From Bacillota bacterium (lineage in GTDB: Bacteria > Bacillota_I > Bacilli_A > Izemoplasmatales > UBA1188): a stretch of DNA of 64,000 nt. The translations under genes and the position numbers were made by a program. A model generated the notes under the pieces. That model had not been told where the DNA came from, made no database searches, and saw only the letters and a program-made list of their open reading frames with translations. Numbering within the stretch: position 1 is the stretch's first letter; each line of letters starts with the position of its first letter. Below are positions 37,404 to 47,836 of this stretch, one piece after another. The stretch is taken from assembly GCA_023410715.1 (NCBI GenBank), contig JAEYPN010000012.1:1-64000 (forward strand), in the 5' to 3' direction.

Positions 37404-38403
37404 AATAATAGATATTGGCTAAATATAGACCTTCTGCCAAAGCAATTCTTTTGGTCAAGTTTTTATCTTTTCTCTTAATAATTTCATCAATTGTCATATT
37501 TTGTCGATTATTAGCAATATCAAGTAATGCCCCAATCATTAACCTTATCATATTGTGTAAAAAACCATCGCCAACAATTGTTATTTCAATCTCTTTTTCA
37601 TTTCTTTTAATATCAAAATTATAGATTGTTCTTACTGTATCTTCTTTTTCTCCTTTAGAGAAACTATAAAAATCATGTTCACCTATAAATGATTTACTTT
37701 CCTTAACAAACAAATCAAAATCATTGATATTAGTATAATTTACAAAATTAACTCTAAAAGGATCAATCTCATCTAATGATAAAAAATATTTATATTCTTT
37801 TTTTATTACATCAAATCGCGAATGGAAAAGCGGGGAAACATTATAAGCCATTAAAACACGAATATCTTTAGGCAAAAAGTAATTTAATAAACTGACCCAT
37901 TTTTCACAAGGTAAATCAATATTTACGTCAAAATGTACAACCTGTTTTATTGCATGAACCTTAGCATCCGTTCTAGATGCACCTGTAACTTTGATTTCTG
38001 ATTTAGTTATTTTAAATAGCGCTCTTTCTAAAGCATCTTGAATTGATGGCTTTAAACTTTGCTTTTGAAAACCATAATAGTTACTACCATTATAGGCAAT
38101 ATCAAGTCTTATTCTTTTATATTCTGATTCAAGTGTTGTCACAATTTTATTAATTTTTTCTTTCATTGTAACCTTTTGAACATATTTAACTTTATCAATT
38201 AATAAATAAATTATTAGGTGACTATCCTCTTTTAAAGCACTTAATATTGTAATTTCTTTTTTAAATAAATTTTGAAAATAAACTTTGGCATTATCGATAT
38301 CAAGCAATAACTCATCATTATCTTTAATACCAATGCTGTCTACAAATAAGTCTATAATTTTTAAATCTTTTTTAGCAAGCAAATCTAAATATTCATTAAA
38401 CAA
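37402..38403 (-). CDS. truA: tRNA pseudouridine synthase A, possibly N-terminally extended
   Basis: Makes pseudouridine at tRNA positions 38-40. The TruA domain begins near residue 97 (YKRIRLDIAYNGSNYYGFQKQ); the catalytic Asp lies in GASRTDAKVHAIKQ, where many homologues have GAGRTDAGVHA. The C-terminal part with DGFLHNMIRLMIGALLDI is intact. The frame runs about 95 residues further upstream than normal, to a TTG at 38403 that overlaps ecfT by 8 nt and has GGTGG nearby. A standard-size 254-aa protein could instead start at ATG 38166, preceded by AAGG. Both are plausible. Last gene of rplQ-distal ecfA1-ecfA2-ecfT-truA, as in Bacillus. Confidence 0.88.
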   Translation of the reverse strand: MFNEYLDLLAKKDLKIIDLFVDSIGIKDNDELLLDIDNAKVYFQNLFKKEITILSALKEDSHLIIYLLIDKVKYVQKVTMKEKINKIVTTLESEYKRIRLDIAYNGSNYYGFQKQSLKPSIQDALERALFKITKSEIKVTGASRTDAKVHAIKQVVHFDVNIDLPCEKWVSLLNYFLPKDIRVLMAYNVSPLFHSRFDVIKKEYKYFLSLDEIDPFRVNFVNYTNINDFDLFVKESKSFIGEHDFYSFSKGEKEDTVRTIYNFDIKRNEKEIEITIVGDGFLHNMIRLMIGALLDIANNRQNMTIDEIIKRKDKNLTKRIALAEGLYLANIYY

Positions 38404-39358
38404 CTTTAAGCACCACCGTTATCGAAAGAATTACAAATACTATAATCATCGCAAAGGTATCAAATGCTCTCCATTTTAACTCATGAAGTTTCGTTCTAGT
38501 TTTACCTGGAACAAAATTTCTAGCATCCATCGCACTTGCAAGATTATCGCTTCTAATAATTGCAATAATAAACATTGGTACTAAAAGAGAGACAATTTGC
38601 ATGATTTTATCTTTTAGCTTACCTTCTTTAAAGTCGGAACCACGGCTTGCTTGAGCCATCATTATTTTATTTGCTTCATCAAAGATAGTTGGTATATATC
38701 TTAAACTAATTGAAATAATTAAAGCATAATTTTCAGGTTCAAGTTTAATTTTTTTAAGTGGCATTAATAATTTTTCAATACCTAAGTTTAAATCATTGGG
38801 TTTTGTTGTGAGGGTTAAAATTGTTGATAACATTACAATGATTATCAGTCTTACAATAACAAAGACACTATCAAATACAGCTCTACTATATAGTGTAAAG
38901 TTACCATTAAATAATTCATAACCATAATTTATATATCTAGTTATAAAATAGATACCTAGTAAATAAGCAATTGTTCCTAAAAGCTTAAATGGTAATCTTT
39001 TTCTTAAAAAGAGCCAAATAACTGTTAAACACAAAATTGCAAGTAATGAGTAAATGGTAAAGTAATGAGTTGATTCTACCAATACATCACCTGATTTATT
39101 AAATAAGATTTGGAAAATTACAGTAAATAGCAAAAATATCATAATAGGTTTTAAACCTTTAAGAACTTTTACTAAGTTAATTTTCCCAATAATTAATACG
39201 GCTAAAATAATTCCAAGAGCAATTCCAATCTCAAGTAAAGATTTAAGAAGAAACACTGCAATCATTAAAATGATAACAGATAAGATTTTTACACGGGGAT
39301 CTAATTTATAGAGAAATGATTTACCAGGGACATATTGTCCTAATACTACACTATTCAT
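38396..39358 (-). CDS. ecfT: Energy-coupling factor transporter transmembrane protein EcfT
   Basis: 320 aa. Scaffold subunit that couples the two ATPases to interchangeable vitamin-binding S components. Family segments LYKLDPRVKILSVIILMIAVFLL and the two cytosolic Ala-Arg-Gly-type motifs QASRGSDFKEG and MDARNFVPGK are present. Six or seven helices are predicted, including an additional pair in the middle. Overlaps ecfA2 by 8 nt. No S component lies in this window. Confidence 0.93.
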   Translation of the reverse strand: MNSVVLGQYVPGKSFLYKLDPRVKILSVIILMIAVFLLKSLLEIGIALGIILAVLIIGKINLVKVLKGLKPIMIFLLFTVIFQILFNKSGDVLVESTHYFTIYSLLAILCLTVIWLFLRKRLPFKLLGTIAYLLGIYFITRYINYGYELFNGNFTLYSRAVFDSVFVIVRLIIIVMLSTILTLTTKPNDLNLGIEKLLMPLKKIKLEPENYALIISISLRYIPTIFDEANKIMMAQASRGSDFKEGKLKDKIMQIVSLLVPMFIIAIIRSDNLASAMDARNFVPGKTRTKLHELKWRAFDTFAMIIVFVILSITVVLKVV

Positions 39359-40205
39359 TTTCTTTCCTCAAAAGTTCATTTATAACATCTTTCTCATCTT
39401 TTGGATAAGATAAAAGACCTAAGTCAAACTTTTTATTTAGATCATTATAGATTTTTAATGAACTAGGCATTGATAGATCAAAATCATTTAAATTATTTTT
39501 CATAAATAGATCTTGTGGTTTCCCATCGTAAATAATTTTTCCTTTTTTCATCACAATAACACGTTTAGCGTATTTATTTACTAAATTCATATCATGAGAA
39601 ATAATAACAATTGATTTATGTTCCTCTTCATTAATTTTCTTAAACAACTCCATTAGTTCATTTCTTCCTTTTGGATCTAGTCCGCTTGTAGGTTCATCAA
39701 GAACTAAAACTTCTGGATTCATTACTAAAATTCCTGCAAGAGATACCCGCTTTTTTTCTCCACCGGAAATTAGAAATGGACTACGATTTAGATAACTATT
39801 GTCTAGTCCAACCTGATTAATTTTCTCTTTAACAATTTTTTCTACTTCTTCTTTACTTAATTTATCGTTTCGTAAGGCAAAGCTTACATCTTTTTCTATA
39901 GATTCATCAAATAGCTGATATTCAGGAAACTGAAATACCAGACCAACTTTTTTTCTAATTTCATTATATTTTATCTTTTTATCACGTTTATTTATAATGA
40001 TATTGCCAAATATATTTACTTCACCAAATGAAGGATGATATAAGGCATTCATATGATATGATAAAGTTGATTTACCACTTCCGGTATGACCAACTAAAAA
40101 AATAAATTCATCATTTTTTTTAATTTCAAGATTAATATTATCAAGCGCTAGATTTAAAGATTTTTTTATATATGTATAACCTACTTTTTCAAAGATAATT
40201 CCCAT
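39351..40205 (-). CDS. ecfA2: Energy-coupling factor ATPase EcfA2
   Basis: 284 aa. Walker A GHTGSGKSTLSYHMNAL, Q-loop VFQFPEYQLF, signature ISGGEKKRVSLAGILV, Walker B VLVLDEPTSGLDPKG. The QFPEYQLF form of the Q-loop and the downstream ecfT identify the A2 subunit. It overlaps ecfA1 by 25 nt. Confidence 0.94.
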   Translation of the reverse strand: MGIIFEKVGYTYIKKSLNLALDNINLEIKKNDEFIFLVGHTGSGKSTLSYHMNALYHPSFGEVNIFGNIIINKRDKKIKYNEIRKKVGLVFQFPEYQLFDESIEKDVSFALRNDKLSKEEVEKIVKEKINQVGLDNSYLNRSPFLISGGEKKRVSLAGILVMNPEVLVLDEPTSGLDPKGRNELMELFKKINEEEHKSIVIISHDMNLVNKYAKRVIVMKKGKIIYDGKPQDLFMKNNLNDFDLSMPSSLKIYNDLNKKFDLGLLSYPKDEKDVINELLRKENE

Positions 40206-40987
40206 AAATAAGACAAGACCTCCTTATTCTGATAATTATTCTTTAAAAGTCCATAATAGATTTTTAAAGTAGTTGGCAATTCTAAATTAGCCATTAATAA
40301 TAATTCCTCATTTTTAATGATTTCTTCCTTTTTATCAAAGGCGATAACTTGTCCGTTCTTTAAAACCAAAAGTTTATCCGCAAATAAGGCTTCATCCATA
40401 TCATGAGTAATGGTGATAATTGTTAAACCATCATCATTTAATTTCTTAAGTAGAGCTAATATCTCATTTCTTCCTTCAGGATCAAGCATTGATGTAGCTT
40501 CATCAAAAATAATGATGTTAGTTGACATCGCCAAAATTCCTGCAATCGCTACACGTTGTTTTTGACCGCCAGAAAGATTCATTGGTTCAGTATAGCGATA
40601 TTCACTCATATTTACTTTTTCCAAAAAGTAATCAATTCTTTCTACCATCTCTTTTTGCTCAACCATTAAATTTTCCATACCAAAGGCTATGTCATCCTCA
40701 ACGTTTGTTCCAACAAATTGGTTATCAGGATTTTGAAAAACAATTCCGATTTTTTTTCTTATTTCATAAAGATTATTCTGATTAAGGTTCAGACCATCAA
40801 TAATGATTTCACCACTTTTTGATTCTAACAATCCAACAAGTAGTCGAGCTAATGTAGACTTCCCTGAACCATTATGGCCAATAATAGAAATCCATTCACC
40901 TTTTTGAACGTCAAAAGAGACGTTTTTTATCACGTCATTTTCTTCTTTGTAAGCAAAAGTAAGATTATTAACATGAATAAACGACAT
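40181..40987 (-). CDS. ecfA1: Energy-coupling factor ATPase EcfA1
   Basis: 268 aa from the second of two adjacent ATGs (40987; 40990 equally possible), after AGGTGAGGTG. Walker A GHNGSGKSTLARLLVG, Q-loop VFQNPDNQFVG (the A1 form), signature LSGGQKQRVAIAGILA, Walker B IIIFDEATSMLDPEG. First gene of the ECF transporter unit, separated from rplQ by a terminator. Confidence 0.94.
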   Translation of the reverse strand: MSFIHVNNLTFAYKEENDVIKNVSFDVQKGEWISIIGHNGSGKSTLARLLVGLLESKSGEIIIDGLNLNQNNLYEIRKKIGIVFQNPDNQFVGTNVEDDIAFGMENLMVEQKEMVERIDYFLEKVNMSEYRYTEPMNLSGGQKQRVAIAGILAMSTNIIIFDEATSMLDPEGRNEILALLKKLNDDGLTIITITHDMDEALFADKLLVLKNGQVIAFDKKEEIIKNEELLLMANLELPTTLKIYYGLLKNNYQNKEVLSYLWELSLKK

Positions 40988-41015
40988 CATAACACCTCAC
41001 CTTTATAGTATTTAC

Positions 41016-41046
41016 GAAAAGAAGTCTTGAAATCAAGACTTCTTTT
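41016..41046. terminator. Terminator after rplQ
   Basis: A 14-bp perfect inverted repeat (AAAAGAAGTCTTGA with TCAAGACTTCTTTT, 2-nt loop) with a short T-run on either strand. It ends the large ribosomal transcript before ecfA1, perhaps with read-through. Confidence 0.85.
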
Positions 41047-41059
41047 TAGTTAATACTTG

Positions 41060-41419
41060 TTAAACTAGTTCAATAATTGCCATGTTAACGCCATCACCAC
41101 GACGGGCACCAATTTTATAGATTCTTGTGTATCCACCATTGCGGTCTTGATATTTAGGCGCAACTTCATCAAATAATTTTTGGATGGCATATTTATCATC
41201 AATTTGTAAGAAACGAAGTGTTTCAGCTGCTAATCTTCTTGAAGCTAAATCACCCTTCTTGCCTAGTGTAATTAGTTTTTCAACTACACGACGTAATTCT
41301 TTTGCTTTTGTTTCGGTAGTTTCAATTCTACCATGTAAGAAAAATTGGGTAGCTAAATCTCTCATTAGTGCTTTACGATTGTCACTTCTACGATTTAGTC
41401 TACTATATCCTCTAGCCAT
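41060..41419 (-). CDS. rplQ: Ribosomal protein bL17
   Basis: 50S protein at the exit tunnel, 119 aa. [24 protein letters not shown] at the start and the C-terminal [23 protein letters not shown] are diagnostic. Last gene of the S10-spc-alpha cluster, 20 nt after rpoA. Confidence 0.98.
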   Translation of the reverse strand: MARGYSRLNRRSDNRKALMRDLATQFFLHGRIETTETKAKELRRVVEKLITLGKKGDLASRRLAAETLRFLQIDDKYAIQKLFDEVAPKYQDRNGGYTRIYKIGARRGDGVNMAIIELV

Positions 41420-41439
41420 ATATTATTCTCCTTTCAAGA

Positions 41440-42387
41440 TTAATGTCTAGCTAAACTTAAGCCTAAATCTTCAAGTTTAACTTTTACTTCTTTTAAAGAT
41501 TTCTTACCTAAGTTACGAACTTTCATCATATCTTCTTCTGTTTTTTCTATTAATTCGCGTAAATTGTTAATTCCCGCTCTTTTTAAACAATTGTAACTTC
41601 TTACAGATAAATCTAATTCTTCGATTGGTTTATCTAAACTATGTGAATTTTCTTCATTTTTACGTTCAATCATATAGTCTTCATAGATAGCTTTTTTACT
41701 TAATTCAACTACACAATTTAAATGATCAATTAACATTTTGGCAGCTGTGCCTAATGCTTCTTGTGGAGAAATTGAGCCATTTGTTTCAACTTCAATCGTT
41801 AATTTATCGTAATTAGCATTGTCATCTACTCTTGTTTTATCAACATTGTAATTTACACGCACAACTGGCGTATAAATACTGTCAATTGGAATGATTCCAA
41901 CCATATTTGAATACATATGATTTTTTTCTGCACTTACATAACCATTGCCACGTCTAGCATGCATTACCATTCTGAAACGTCCCTTGTTTACAGTACAAAT
42001 GTGTTGTTCTGGATTAACAATAACAACTTCATCATCACCTTGAATATCGCCGGCAGTTACTTCACATGGGCCATCAACACAAATTTCTAATGTTTTTTCA
42101 ACAGAAGGATTATTTGATTCAATAACTAATATAACAGTTTTTAAATTAAGAATGATAGAAGTAACATCTTCAACTACTCCAGTAATTGGGGTGAATTCAT
42201 GTTCAACACCATCAATTTCTACATTAACAATGGCAGCACCAGGCAAAGAAGAAAGTAATATTCTTCTTAGTGAGTTACCAACTGTTAAACCTAATCCTCT
42301 TTCAAGTGGCGAGATGATAAATTTACCATATGTATCATTTATATCTTCGATTATTGTACGTGGTTTTTCAAACTTCAAATCCTTCAA
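41440..42387 (-). CDS. rpoA: RNA polymerase subunit alpha
   Basis: 315 aa, normal length. The N-terminal assembly domain contains LERGLGLTVGNSLRRILLSSLPGAAI and HARRGNGYVSA. The C-terminal domain (about 245-315) has LDLSVRSYNCLKRAGINNLRELI and RNLGKKSLKEVKVKL, the UP-element/activator-binding helices. It sits between rpsK and rplQ as usual. Confidence 0.99.
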   Translation of the reverse strand: MKDLKFEKPRTIIEDINDTYGKFIISPLERGLGLTVGNSLRRILLSSLPGAAIVNVEIDGVEHEFTPITGVVEDVTSIILNLKTVILVIESNNPSVEKTLEICVDGPCEVTAGDIQGDDEVVIVNPEQHICTVNKGRFRMVMHARRGNGYVSAEKNHMYSNMVGIIPIDSIYTPVVRVNYNVDKTRVDDNANYDKLTIEVETNGSISPQEALGTAAKMLIDHLNCVVELSKKAIYEDYMIERKNEENSHSLDKPIEELDLSVRSYNCLKRAGINNLRELIEKTEEDMMKVRNLGKKSLKEVKVKLEDLGLSLARH

Positions 42388-42405
42388 AGTTAGTTCCCCC
42401 TTTTC

Positions 42406-42792
42406 CTAACCACGAGGCCGTTTTGGTGGACGACATCCGTTGTGTGGAATTGGTGTTACATCTTTGATTGCAGTAATTTCTAGACCAGCTACTTGTAAAG
42501 ATCTAATTGCAGCCTCTCTACCTGGGCCTGGACCTTTTACTGTTACTTCTACTTTTTGAAGTCCGTTATCCATTGCTGCTTTAGCACAAGCTTCTGATGC
42601 TAAACCGGCAGCAAATGGTGTTGATTTACGACTACCTTTATATCCTACTGCACCTGCACTACTCCATGCAATTGCGTTTCCGTTTGGATCAGTAATTGTA
42701 ATAACTGTATTATTAAAAGTCGAATGAATATGTGCTACACCAGAAGGAATATTCTTTTTCACACGACGTTTTTTAATTACTTTACGTGCCAT
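42406..42792 (-). CDS. rpsK: Ribosomal protein uS11
   Basis: 30S platform protein, 128 aa. [22 protein letters not shown] and the terminal [13 protein letters not shown] are diagnostic. It follows rpsM after 19 nt. Confidence 0.98.
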   Translation of the reverse strand: MARKVIKKRRVKKNIPSGVAHIHSTFNNTVITITDPNGNAIAWSSAGAVGYKGSRKSTPFAAGLASEACAKAAMDNGLQKVEVTVKGPGPGREAAIRSLQVAGLEITAIKDVTPIPHNGCRPPKRPRG

Positions 42793-42811
42793 ACCTTGAT
42801 TTCCTCCTTAA

Positions 42812-43177
42812 CTATTTCTTTTTATTAGCAACTGTTTTTCTTGGGCCTTTACGTGTACGAGCGTTATTTCTAGTATTTTGTCCGCGAACTGGTAATCCAC
42901 GACGATGACGCATACCACGATAAGATCCAATTTCCATTAAACGTTTAATGTTTAATTGTACTTCTCTTCTTAAGTCGCCTTCTACTTTTATTTTGCTAAC
43001 TTCAGTACGAATTCTACTTAATTCTTCTTCAGTTAAATCTTTAACTCTTGTTTCTTCTGATACTTCAGCATTTTTTAAAATTTCTTTGGCGATGCTGTCA
43101 CCAATTCCATAAATATACGTAAGAGATACGACAATGCGTTTGTCTCTAGGGATATCTATTCCTGCAATACGTGCCAT
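42812..43177 (-). CDS. rpsM: Ribosomal protein uS13
   Basis: 30S head protein bridging to the 50S subunit, 121 aa. [25 protein letters not shown] and the basic [14 protein letters not shown]...[13 protein letters not shown] tail are typical. GGAGG precedes the ATG. Confidence 0.98.
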   Translation of the reverse strand: MARIAGIDIPRDKRIVVSLTYIYGIGDSIAKEILKNAEVSEETRVKDLTEEELSRIRTEVSKIKVEGDLRREVQLNIKRLMEIGSYRGMRHRRGLPVRGQNTRNNARTRKGPRKTVANKKK

Positions 43178-43192
43178 GAATGCACCTCCTAA

Positions 43193-43306
43193 TTATCCTT
43201 GTCTTTGTTTATGTTTTGGGTTTTCGCAGATAACCATAACGTTACCATTGCGTTTAATTATTTTGCATTTATCGCAAATTTTCTTTACTGATGGTCTTAC
43301 TTTCAT
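43193..43306 (-). CDS. rpmJ: Ribosomal protein bL36
   Basis: 37 aa, beginning [20 protein letters not shown] and ending [10 protein letters not shown]. The zinc ligands CxxC, the later Cys and His are conserved, so it is the zinc-binding form. Located between infA and rpsM; AGGAGG precedes the ATG at 43306. Confidence 0.97.
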   Translation of the reverse strand: MKVRPSVKKICDKCKIIKRNGNVMVICENPKHKQRQG

Positions 43307-43330
43307 ACCAATACCTCCTATGAGTAAAGT

Positions 43331-43552
43331 TTATTTAAATCTATATGTTATTCTCCCACGTGTTAAGTCATAGGTTGATAATTCTATTTTCACTTTATCC
43401 CCTGGTAAAATGCGTATGTTATTCATGCGGATTTTACCAGAAACGTGGCCGAGTACTTTATGGTCGCTATCTTTTAAAGCAACAATAAAGTTTGTGTTTG
43501 GTAATACTTCAACAACTGTACCTTCAAATTCTATAACGTCATTCTTCGCCAT
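43331..43552 (-). CDS. infA: Translation initiation factor IF-1
   Basis: 73 aa S1/OB-fold protein that occupies the ribosomal A site during initiation. [20 protein letters not shown] and [24 protein letters not shown] are diagnostic. 13 nt after map. Confidence 0.98.
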   Translation of the reverse strand: MAKNDVIEFEGTVVEVLPNTNFIVALKDSDHKVLGHVSGKIRMNNIRILPGDKVKIELSTYDLTRGRITYRFK

Positions 43553-43565
43553 TTAATCTCTCCTT

Positions 43566-44315
43566 TTATAATTTTGTAAGGATTTCATAACCATCATCTG
43601 TTACTAAGACCGTATGTTCAAAATGAGCACTTAAGGAACCATCCGAAGTCACAGTAGTCCATCCATCTTTCAGAACTCTGACTTCTTTTCTTCCCATATT
43701 TATCATTGGTTCGATTGCGATAGTCATTCCTGGTTTTAGAATTAATCCTCTTCCAGGTAATCCAAAGTTAGGGATTGCTGGATCTTCATGCATATCTTTT
43801 CCGATACCATGTCCAGTAAAGTCTCTGACAACACCATATCCGAATTTTTCGGCATATACTTGAACAGCATGGGAAATGTCTGATAAATGATTGTTTGCTT
43901 TAACTTGAGATAATCCTTGGTATAATGATTCCTCAGTCACTTCAAGCAATTTTTTGGCATCATCAGATATTTCGCCGACAGCGTATGTCCATGCGCTATC
44001 GCCATGATATCCCTTGTATATTGCTCCTATATCAACCGATATAATGTCTCCTTCATTTAGTACTTGTTTTTTACTAGGAATTCCATGAACAACCACTTCA
44101 TTAGTGGATGCACAAATACTAGCTGGAAATCCGTTATAACCTTTAAAAGATGGTGTTGCACCCTCTCTTCTAATGAGGTTTTCAACAATTTTATCTAATT
44201 CTTTAGTGGTAATACCTGGTCTAATATGTTTTTTCACTTCGGCGTGAGCCATAGCTACAATTTGACCGGCTTTCCGCATCAGTTCAATTTCTCTTTCTGA
44301 TTTAGTTGTTACCAT
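43566..44315 (-). CDS. map: Methionine aminopeptidase, type I
   Basis: Removes the initiator methionine; 249 aa from ATG 44315, after AGGTG (the GTG at 44324 overlaps that site). The five metal ligands can be seen in [15 protein letters not shown] (two Asp), [14 protein letters not shown] (His), IAIEPMIN (Glu) and AHFEHTVLV (Glu). The start overlaps the adk end by 14 nt. Confidence 0.97.
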   Translation of the reverse strand: MVTTKSEREIELMRKAGQIVAMAHAEVKKHIRPGITTKELDKIVENLIRREGATPSFKGYNGFPASICASTNEVVVHGIPSKKQVLNEGDIISVDIGAIYKGYHGDSAWTYAVGEISDDAKKLLEVTEESLYQGLSQVKANNHLSDISHAVQVYAEKFGYGVVRDFTGHGIGKDMHEDPAIPNFGLPGRGLILKPGMTIAIEPMINMGRKEVRVLKDGWTTVTSDGSLSAHFEHTVLVTDDGYEILTKL

Positions 44316-44961
44316 TTTTTTCACCTAAAGCCTTAACTATTTTATCGAAGACATCTGTAGATGATTCACTACCATCTATGGTTATAAGTATATGTTTATT
44401 ATTGTAATAATCTAGTAATGGTTTGGTTTTTTCATTATAAATTGAAAGTCTGTTCAACACTGAACTTTCTTCGTCATCTTTACGTTGAATAACCTTTCCA
44501 CCGCAAATATCACAAATTCCTTCTTTTTTTACTGGCTTAAAACTGATATGGTAGGTTGCACCACAGCTTTGACAAACCCTGCGGCCTGCCATTCTTTCAA
44601 GTAATATTTCATCTATAATTTGTACATTTATAACTGCATCTAGTTTTAAATTTAAACCAGCAAGTAGTTTATCTAAAGCTTCAGCTTGTGGAACTGTACG
44701 TGGGTATCCATCAAGCATAAAGCCATCAGGATACTGGTTATTTGTCAATAACTTTTCCACAATTCCATTTGTTATATCATCAGGAACTAAGTTCCCGTCG
44801 TTAATATATTTTTTTGCTATTTGCCCGATGTATGAATCTTTGGCCATTTCTTCCCTATAAATATTACCGGTTGAAATATGAGCTAGATGAAAATACTCGA
44901 TTAATTTTTGAGCCTGTGTACCTTTACCAGCACCAGGTTTGCCCATAATCAATATATTCAC
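44302..44961 (-). CDS. adk: Adenylate kinase
   Basis: 219 aa, long form. P-loop [17 protein letters not shown] site [16 protein letters not shown] motif, and the lid with a zinc knuckle (CQSCGATYH ... CDICGG), as in Gram-positive enzymes. 17 nt after secY. Confidence 0.98.
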   Translation of the reverse strand: MNILIMGKPGAGKGTQAQKLIEYFHLAHISTGNIYREEMAKDSYIGQIAKKYINDGNLVPDDITNGIVEKLLTNNQYPDGFMLDGYPRTVPQAEALDKLLAGLNLKLDAVINVQIIDEILLERMAGRRVCQSCGATYHISFKPVKKEGICDICGGKVIQRKDDEESSVLNRLSIYNEKTKPLLDYYNNKHILITIDGSESSTDVFDKIVKALGEKNGNN

Positions 44962-44978
44962 TATACTACCCTCTTTAT

Positions 44979-46283
44979 TTATTTAATAAAACCTGAATAG
45001 TCTTTATCTTGAACATCCGTTTCAATTTGTCTTGTAGTTTCAATTGCTACACCTACAACGATTAATAATGATGTACCGCCAATTTGAATATATGATGGTA
45101 AACCAAAGATTGCCGTAGCTAGGATTGGTAATGTTGCGATAACGATTAAATATAAAGCACCAACAATTGTTACTTTATATAAAGTTTTTGTTAAATATGC
45201 TTCAGTTTCTGCACCTGGACGCACGCCAGGGATATATGCATTTTGTTTTTGTAAATCTTCAGCAGTCTTATCAGGTTTAATTTGTAAGAAAGTATAGAAG
45301 ATTGAGAATACAAAAATCAATATTATGTATACCACAAAACCAAGTGGACGGTTATAAGTTAATAATTCAGATAACCATAAACCAAATGATGTATTGCTAA
45401 CTGATGGGATGTATTGAAGAATTGTATTTGGAATACTAAGTAATGTTGAAGCAAAAATAACAGGGATTACGCTTGCTGTATTAAGCTTAATTGGGAAGTT
45501 TGAATCAGTACGTCCTTGGAACTTTGCAGCTGCTGGACGATTTGAGTATTGAATAGTAATTTTTCTTACAGCTTGTTCCATAAAGGTAATAGCTACTAAG
45601 ATAATAATAAATACTAATAATACTGCACCTACTATTAAATAACCCTTCCAAGCATAAGTTCCTGATACAATGTAATCTTCTACAAGTGAGATGATTGAGT
45701 TTGGAAAACTAATTAAAATACCGGCAGCAATTAACATTGATGATCCGTTACCAACACCGTGTAAAGTAATTTGATCAGCTAACCACATTGCAAATGCAGT
45801 ACCAGCTGTCATTACTAAAGCGATAAAAGTAAATATTAAGAAGTTTCCTTCATCAATTCCAACAATGAAAATTGCATCAGTAAACGCAAATGACATAGCA
45901 ATTGATTGTGCAAATGCTAAACCAATTGCAACATATCTAGTTAGTTGGTTTAATTTTTGTTTTCCTGTTTCTCCTTCTTCACTCCATTCTTTTAACGGAC
46001 GAATAATATCCATTTGTAAAAGTTGAACAATGATAGAAGCTGTAATGTATGGACTTATACCAAGAGCAATAATGGAATAATTCATTAAGGCATCTCCGGT
46101 AAAAGCATTAACTATTCCTAAGAAGCCTGAATCTGTCCCACTAAATAAAGAAGCTAATACATCTTTGTTAACTAGTGGAATAGTAATTCTTGTTGCTAGT
46201 TTAAAAATTAAAAAGGCAATAAGAGTAAATAAAATTTTCTTCATTACTTCCTTATTTTTAAACACTCTTTTTATAGTGTCCAT
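44979..46283 (-). CDS. secY: Preprotein translocase channel subunit SecY
   Basis: 434 aa with about ten membrane helices. The plug and lateral-gate regions are recognisable: ALGISPYITASIIVQLLQM, YSNRPAAAKFQGRTDSNFPIKLNTASVIPVIFAS and QKQNAYIPGVRPGAETEAYL. Overlaps the rplO stop by one base. Partner of the unusual three-helix SecE at 17895-18404. Confidence 0.98.
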   Translation of the reverse strand: MDTIKRVFKNKEVMKKILFTLIAFLIFKLATRITIPLVNKDVLASLFSGTDSGFLGIVNAFTGDALMNYSIIALGISPYITASIIVQLLQMDIIRPLKEWSEEGETGKQKLNQLTRYVAIGLAFAQSIAMSFAFTDAIFIVGIDEGNFLIFTFIALVMTAGTAFAMWLADQITLHGVGNGSSMLIAAGILISFPNSIISLVEDYIVSGTYAWKGYLIVGAVLLVFIIILVAITFMEQAVRKITIQYSNRPAAAKFQGRTDSNFPIKLNTASVIPVIFASTLLSIPNTILQYIPSVSNTSFGLWLSELLTYNRPLGFVVYIILIFVFSIFYTFLQIKPDKTAEDLQKQNAYIPGVRPGAETEAYLTKTLYKVTIVGALYLIVIATLPILATAIFGLPSYIQIGGTSLLIVVGVAIETTRQIETDVQDKDYSGFIK

Positions 46284-46723
46284 TAAATCACCTCGATGGT
46301 TCCGCCAGCTGTTTCAATTTTAGCTTTAGCTGATTCAGTAAATTTGTGTGCATTAACTGTTAATTTAACTGTTAATTCACCGTTTCCTAATACTTTTAAA
46401 CCAGATTTAATGCCTTTAATTTTTCCGTCCTTCAATAATAATTCTGGATTAACAACTGTTCCTTCTTGATAAGTGTTTAAATCACTAACATTAACAGTTG
46501 CATATTCCTTTCTAAAAAAATTTGTAAATCCTCTCTTAGGAAGACGTTTGAAAAGAGGAGTTTGACCGCCTTCAAATCCAAGACGAACGCCACCACCACT
46601 ACGAGAGTTTTGTCCTTTTTGTCCTCTACCAGATGTTTTTCCTAAACCGCTACCGCAGCCACGACCAACACGTTTCTTGTAATGAGTGCAGCCTTCAGTT
46701 GGTTGTAATTCATGTAATTTCAT
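46283..46723 (-). CDS. rplO: Ribosomal protein uL15
   Basis: 146 aa. The Gly/Arg-rich N-terminus ([20 protein letters not shown] and [13 protein letters not shown]) and [20 protein letters not shown] are diagnostic. Directly before secY, as in all spc operons. Confidence 0.98.
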   Translation of the reverse strand: MKLHELQPTEGCTHYKKRVGRGCGSGLGKTSGRGQKGQNSRSGGGVRLGFEGGQTPLFKRLPKRGFTNFFRKEYATVNVSDLNTYQEGTVVNPELLLKDGKIKGIKSGLKVLGNGELTVKLTVNAHKFTESAKAKIETAGGTIEVI

Positions 46724-46734
46724 TTAGGCACCTC

Positions 46735-46908
46735 CTATATTTCTTTAACTTCTACTAAGTGAGAAATAGTTTTAATCATTCCTCTAACAACTTCATTGTC
46801 TTCTTTAACAACTACTTGTTGAGTTTTCTTTAGTCCAAGTGCTTCTGCTGTTTTCTTTTGATTTGGTTTAGCAGCTATTGTTGATTTAACTAATTTAATC
46901 TCTAACAT
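46735..46908 (-). CDS. rpmD: Ribosomal protein uL30
   Basis: 57 aa, starting [20 protein letters not shown] and ending ISHLVEVKEI. It starts in a one-base overlap with the rpsE stop and ends 11 nt before rplO. The family's KTAEALGLKK and RGMI(K) positions are kept. Confidence 0.96.
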   Translation of the reverse strand: MLEIKLVKSTIAAKPNQKKTAEALGLKKTQQVVVKEDNEVVRGMIKTISHLVEVKEI

Positions 46909-47456
46909 TATTTAAGCACCTCTTTTGGTGTTAAACCGCGCATTTCTGCAACTTCTTCAACACTTCTTAATACTTGTAATCCTTGGGCAGTAGCTCTAAC
47001 CATGTTAATTGGTGTAGATGAACCTAAAGATTTACTTAATACATCTTGAACACCTGCAAGTTCTAGTACAGCACGAACAGGTCCTCCGGCAATAATACCA
47101 GTTCCTTCAACAGCTGGTTTTAAGAAAACTTCTCCAGCTCCGTAACGACCAGTTACTTGATGAGGAATTGTTGTTCCATACATAGGAACCTTAAATAAAT
47201 TCTTTTTAGCATCTTCAACTGCTTTCTTAATAGCATCTGGAACTTCAAGAGCTTTACCAGTACCAAATCCAACAGTACCTTTATGATCGCCAACAACTAC
47301 TAAAGCACTAAAACGGAAACGTCTACCGCCTTTTACAACCTTAGTAACACGATTGATGCCAACAACCTTTTCATCATACATTTTTTCTTCTTTAACTTTT
47401 TTAAAGTTTGTACGATCAGGTCTTTCTTGTACTTGTTTTTTATTATCTTGTTGCAT
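46908..47456 (-). CDS. rpsE: Ribosomal protein uS5
   Basis: 182 aa. Decoding-accuracy protein of the 30S subunit. [30 protein letters not shown] and [27 protein letters not shown] are typical. About 15 extra N-terminal polar residues ([13 protein letters not shown]) relative to short forms. Confidence 0.98.
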   Translation of the reverse strand: MQQDNKKQVQERPDRTNFKKVKEEKMYDEKVVGINRVTKVVKGGRRFRFSALVVVGDHKGTVGFGTGKALEVPDAIKKAVEDAKKNLFKVPMYGTTIPHQVTGRYGAGEVFLKPAVEGTGIIAGGPVRAVLELAGVQDVLSKSLGSSTPINMVRATAQGLQVLRSVEEVAEMRGLTPKEVLK

Positions 47457-47470
47457 CTGATATCCTCCTT

Positions 47471-47821
47471 CTAAAACTCAAGTCCTGCTTCACGAGCAGC
47501 TTCAGCTAATGCTTTTACTCTACCATGATATAAATAACCACCACGGTCGAATACTACATTTTTTATACCTTTTTCAATGGCTTTTGTAGCAACAAGTTTT
47601 CCAACTTCTTGAGCAGCTACAACGTTACCACCGTAAGTTAAATCTTTTGAAGAAGCACTGACTAATGTCACGCCCTTTATGTCATCAATGATTTGTGCAT
47701 AAATATTTGCATTAGATCTGAAAACACAAAGACGTGGTTTTTGAGTAGTACCAGATATGTGATTTCTTATACGAGCATGTCTTTTTTGACGTGCTTCATT
47801 ACGATTTTCATTTTTTACCAT
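47471..47821 (-). CDS. rplR: Ribosomal protein uL18
   Basis: 5S rRNA-binding protein, 116 aa. [22 protein letters not shown] and the C-terminal [26 protein letters not shown] are diagnostic. Confidence 0.98.
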   Translation of the reverse strand: MVKNENRNEARQKRHARIRNHISGTTQKPRLCVFRSNANIYAQIIDDIKGVTLVSASSKDLTYGGNVVAAQEVGKLVATKAIEKGIKNVVFDRGGYLYHGRVKALAEAAREAGLEF

Positions 47822-47836
47822 AATTATTCACCTCTA

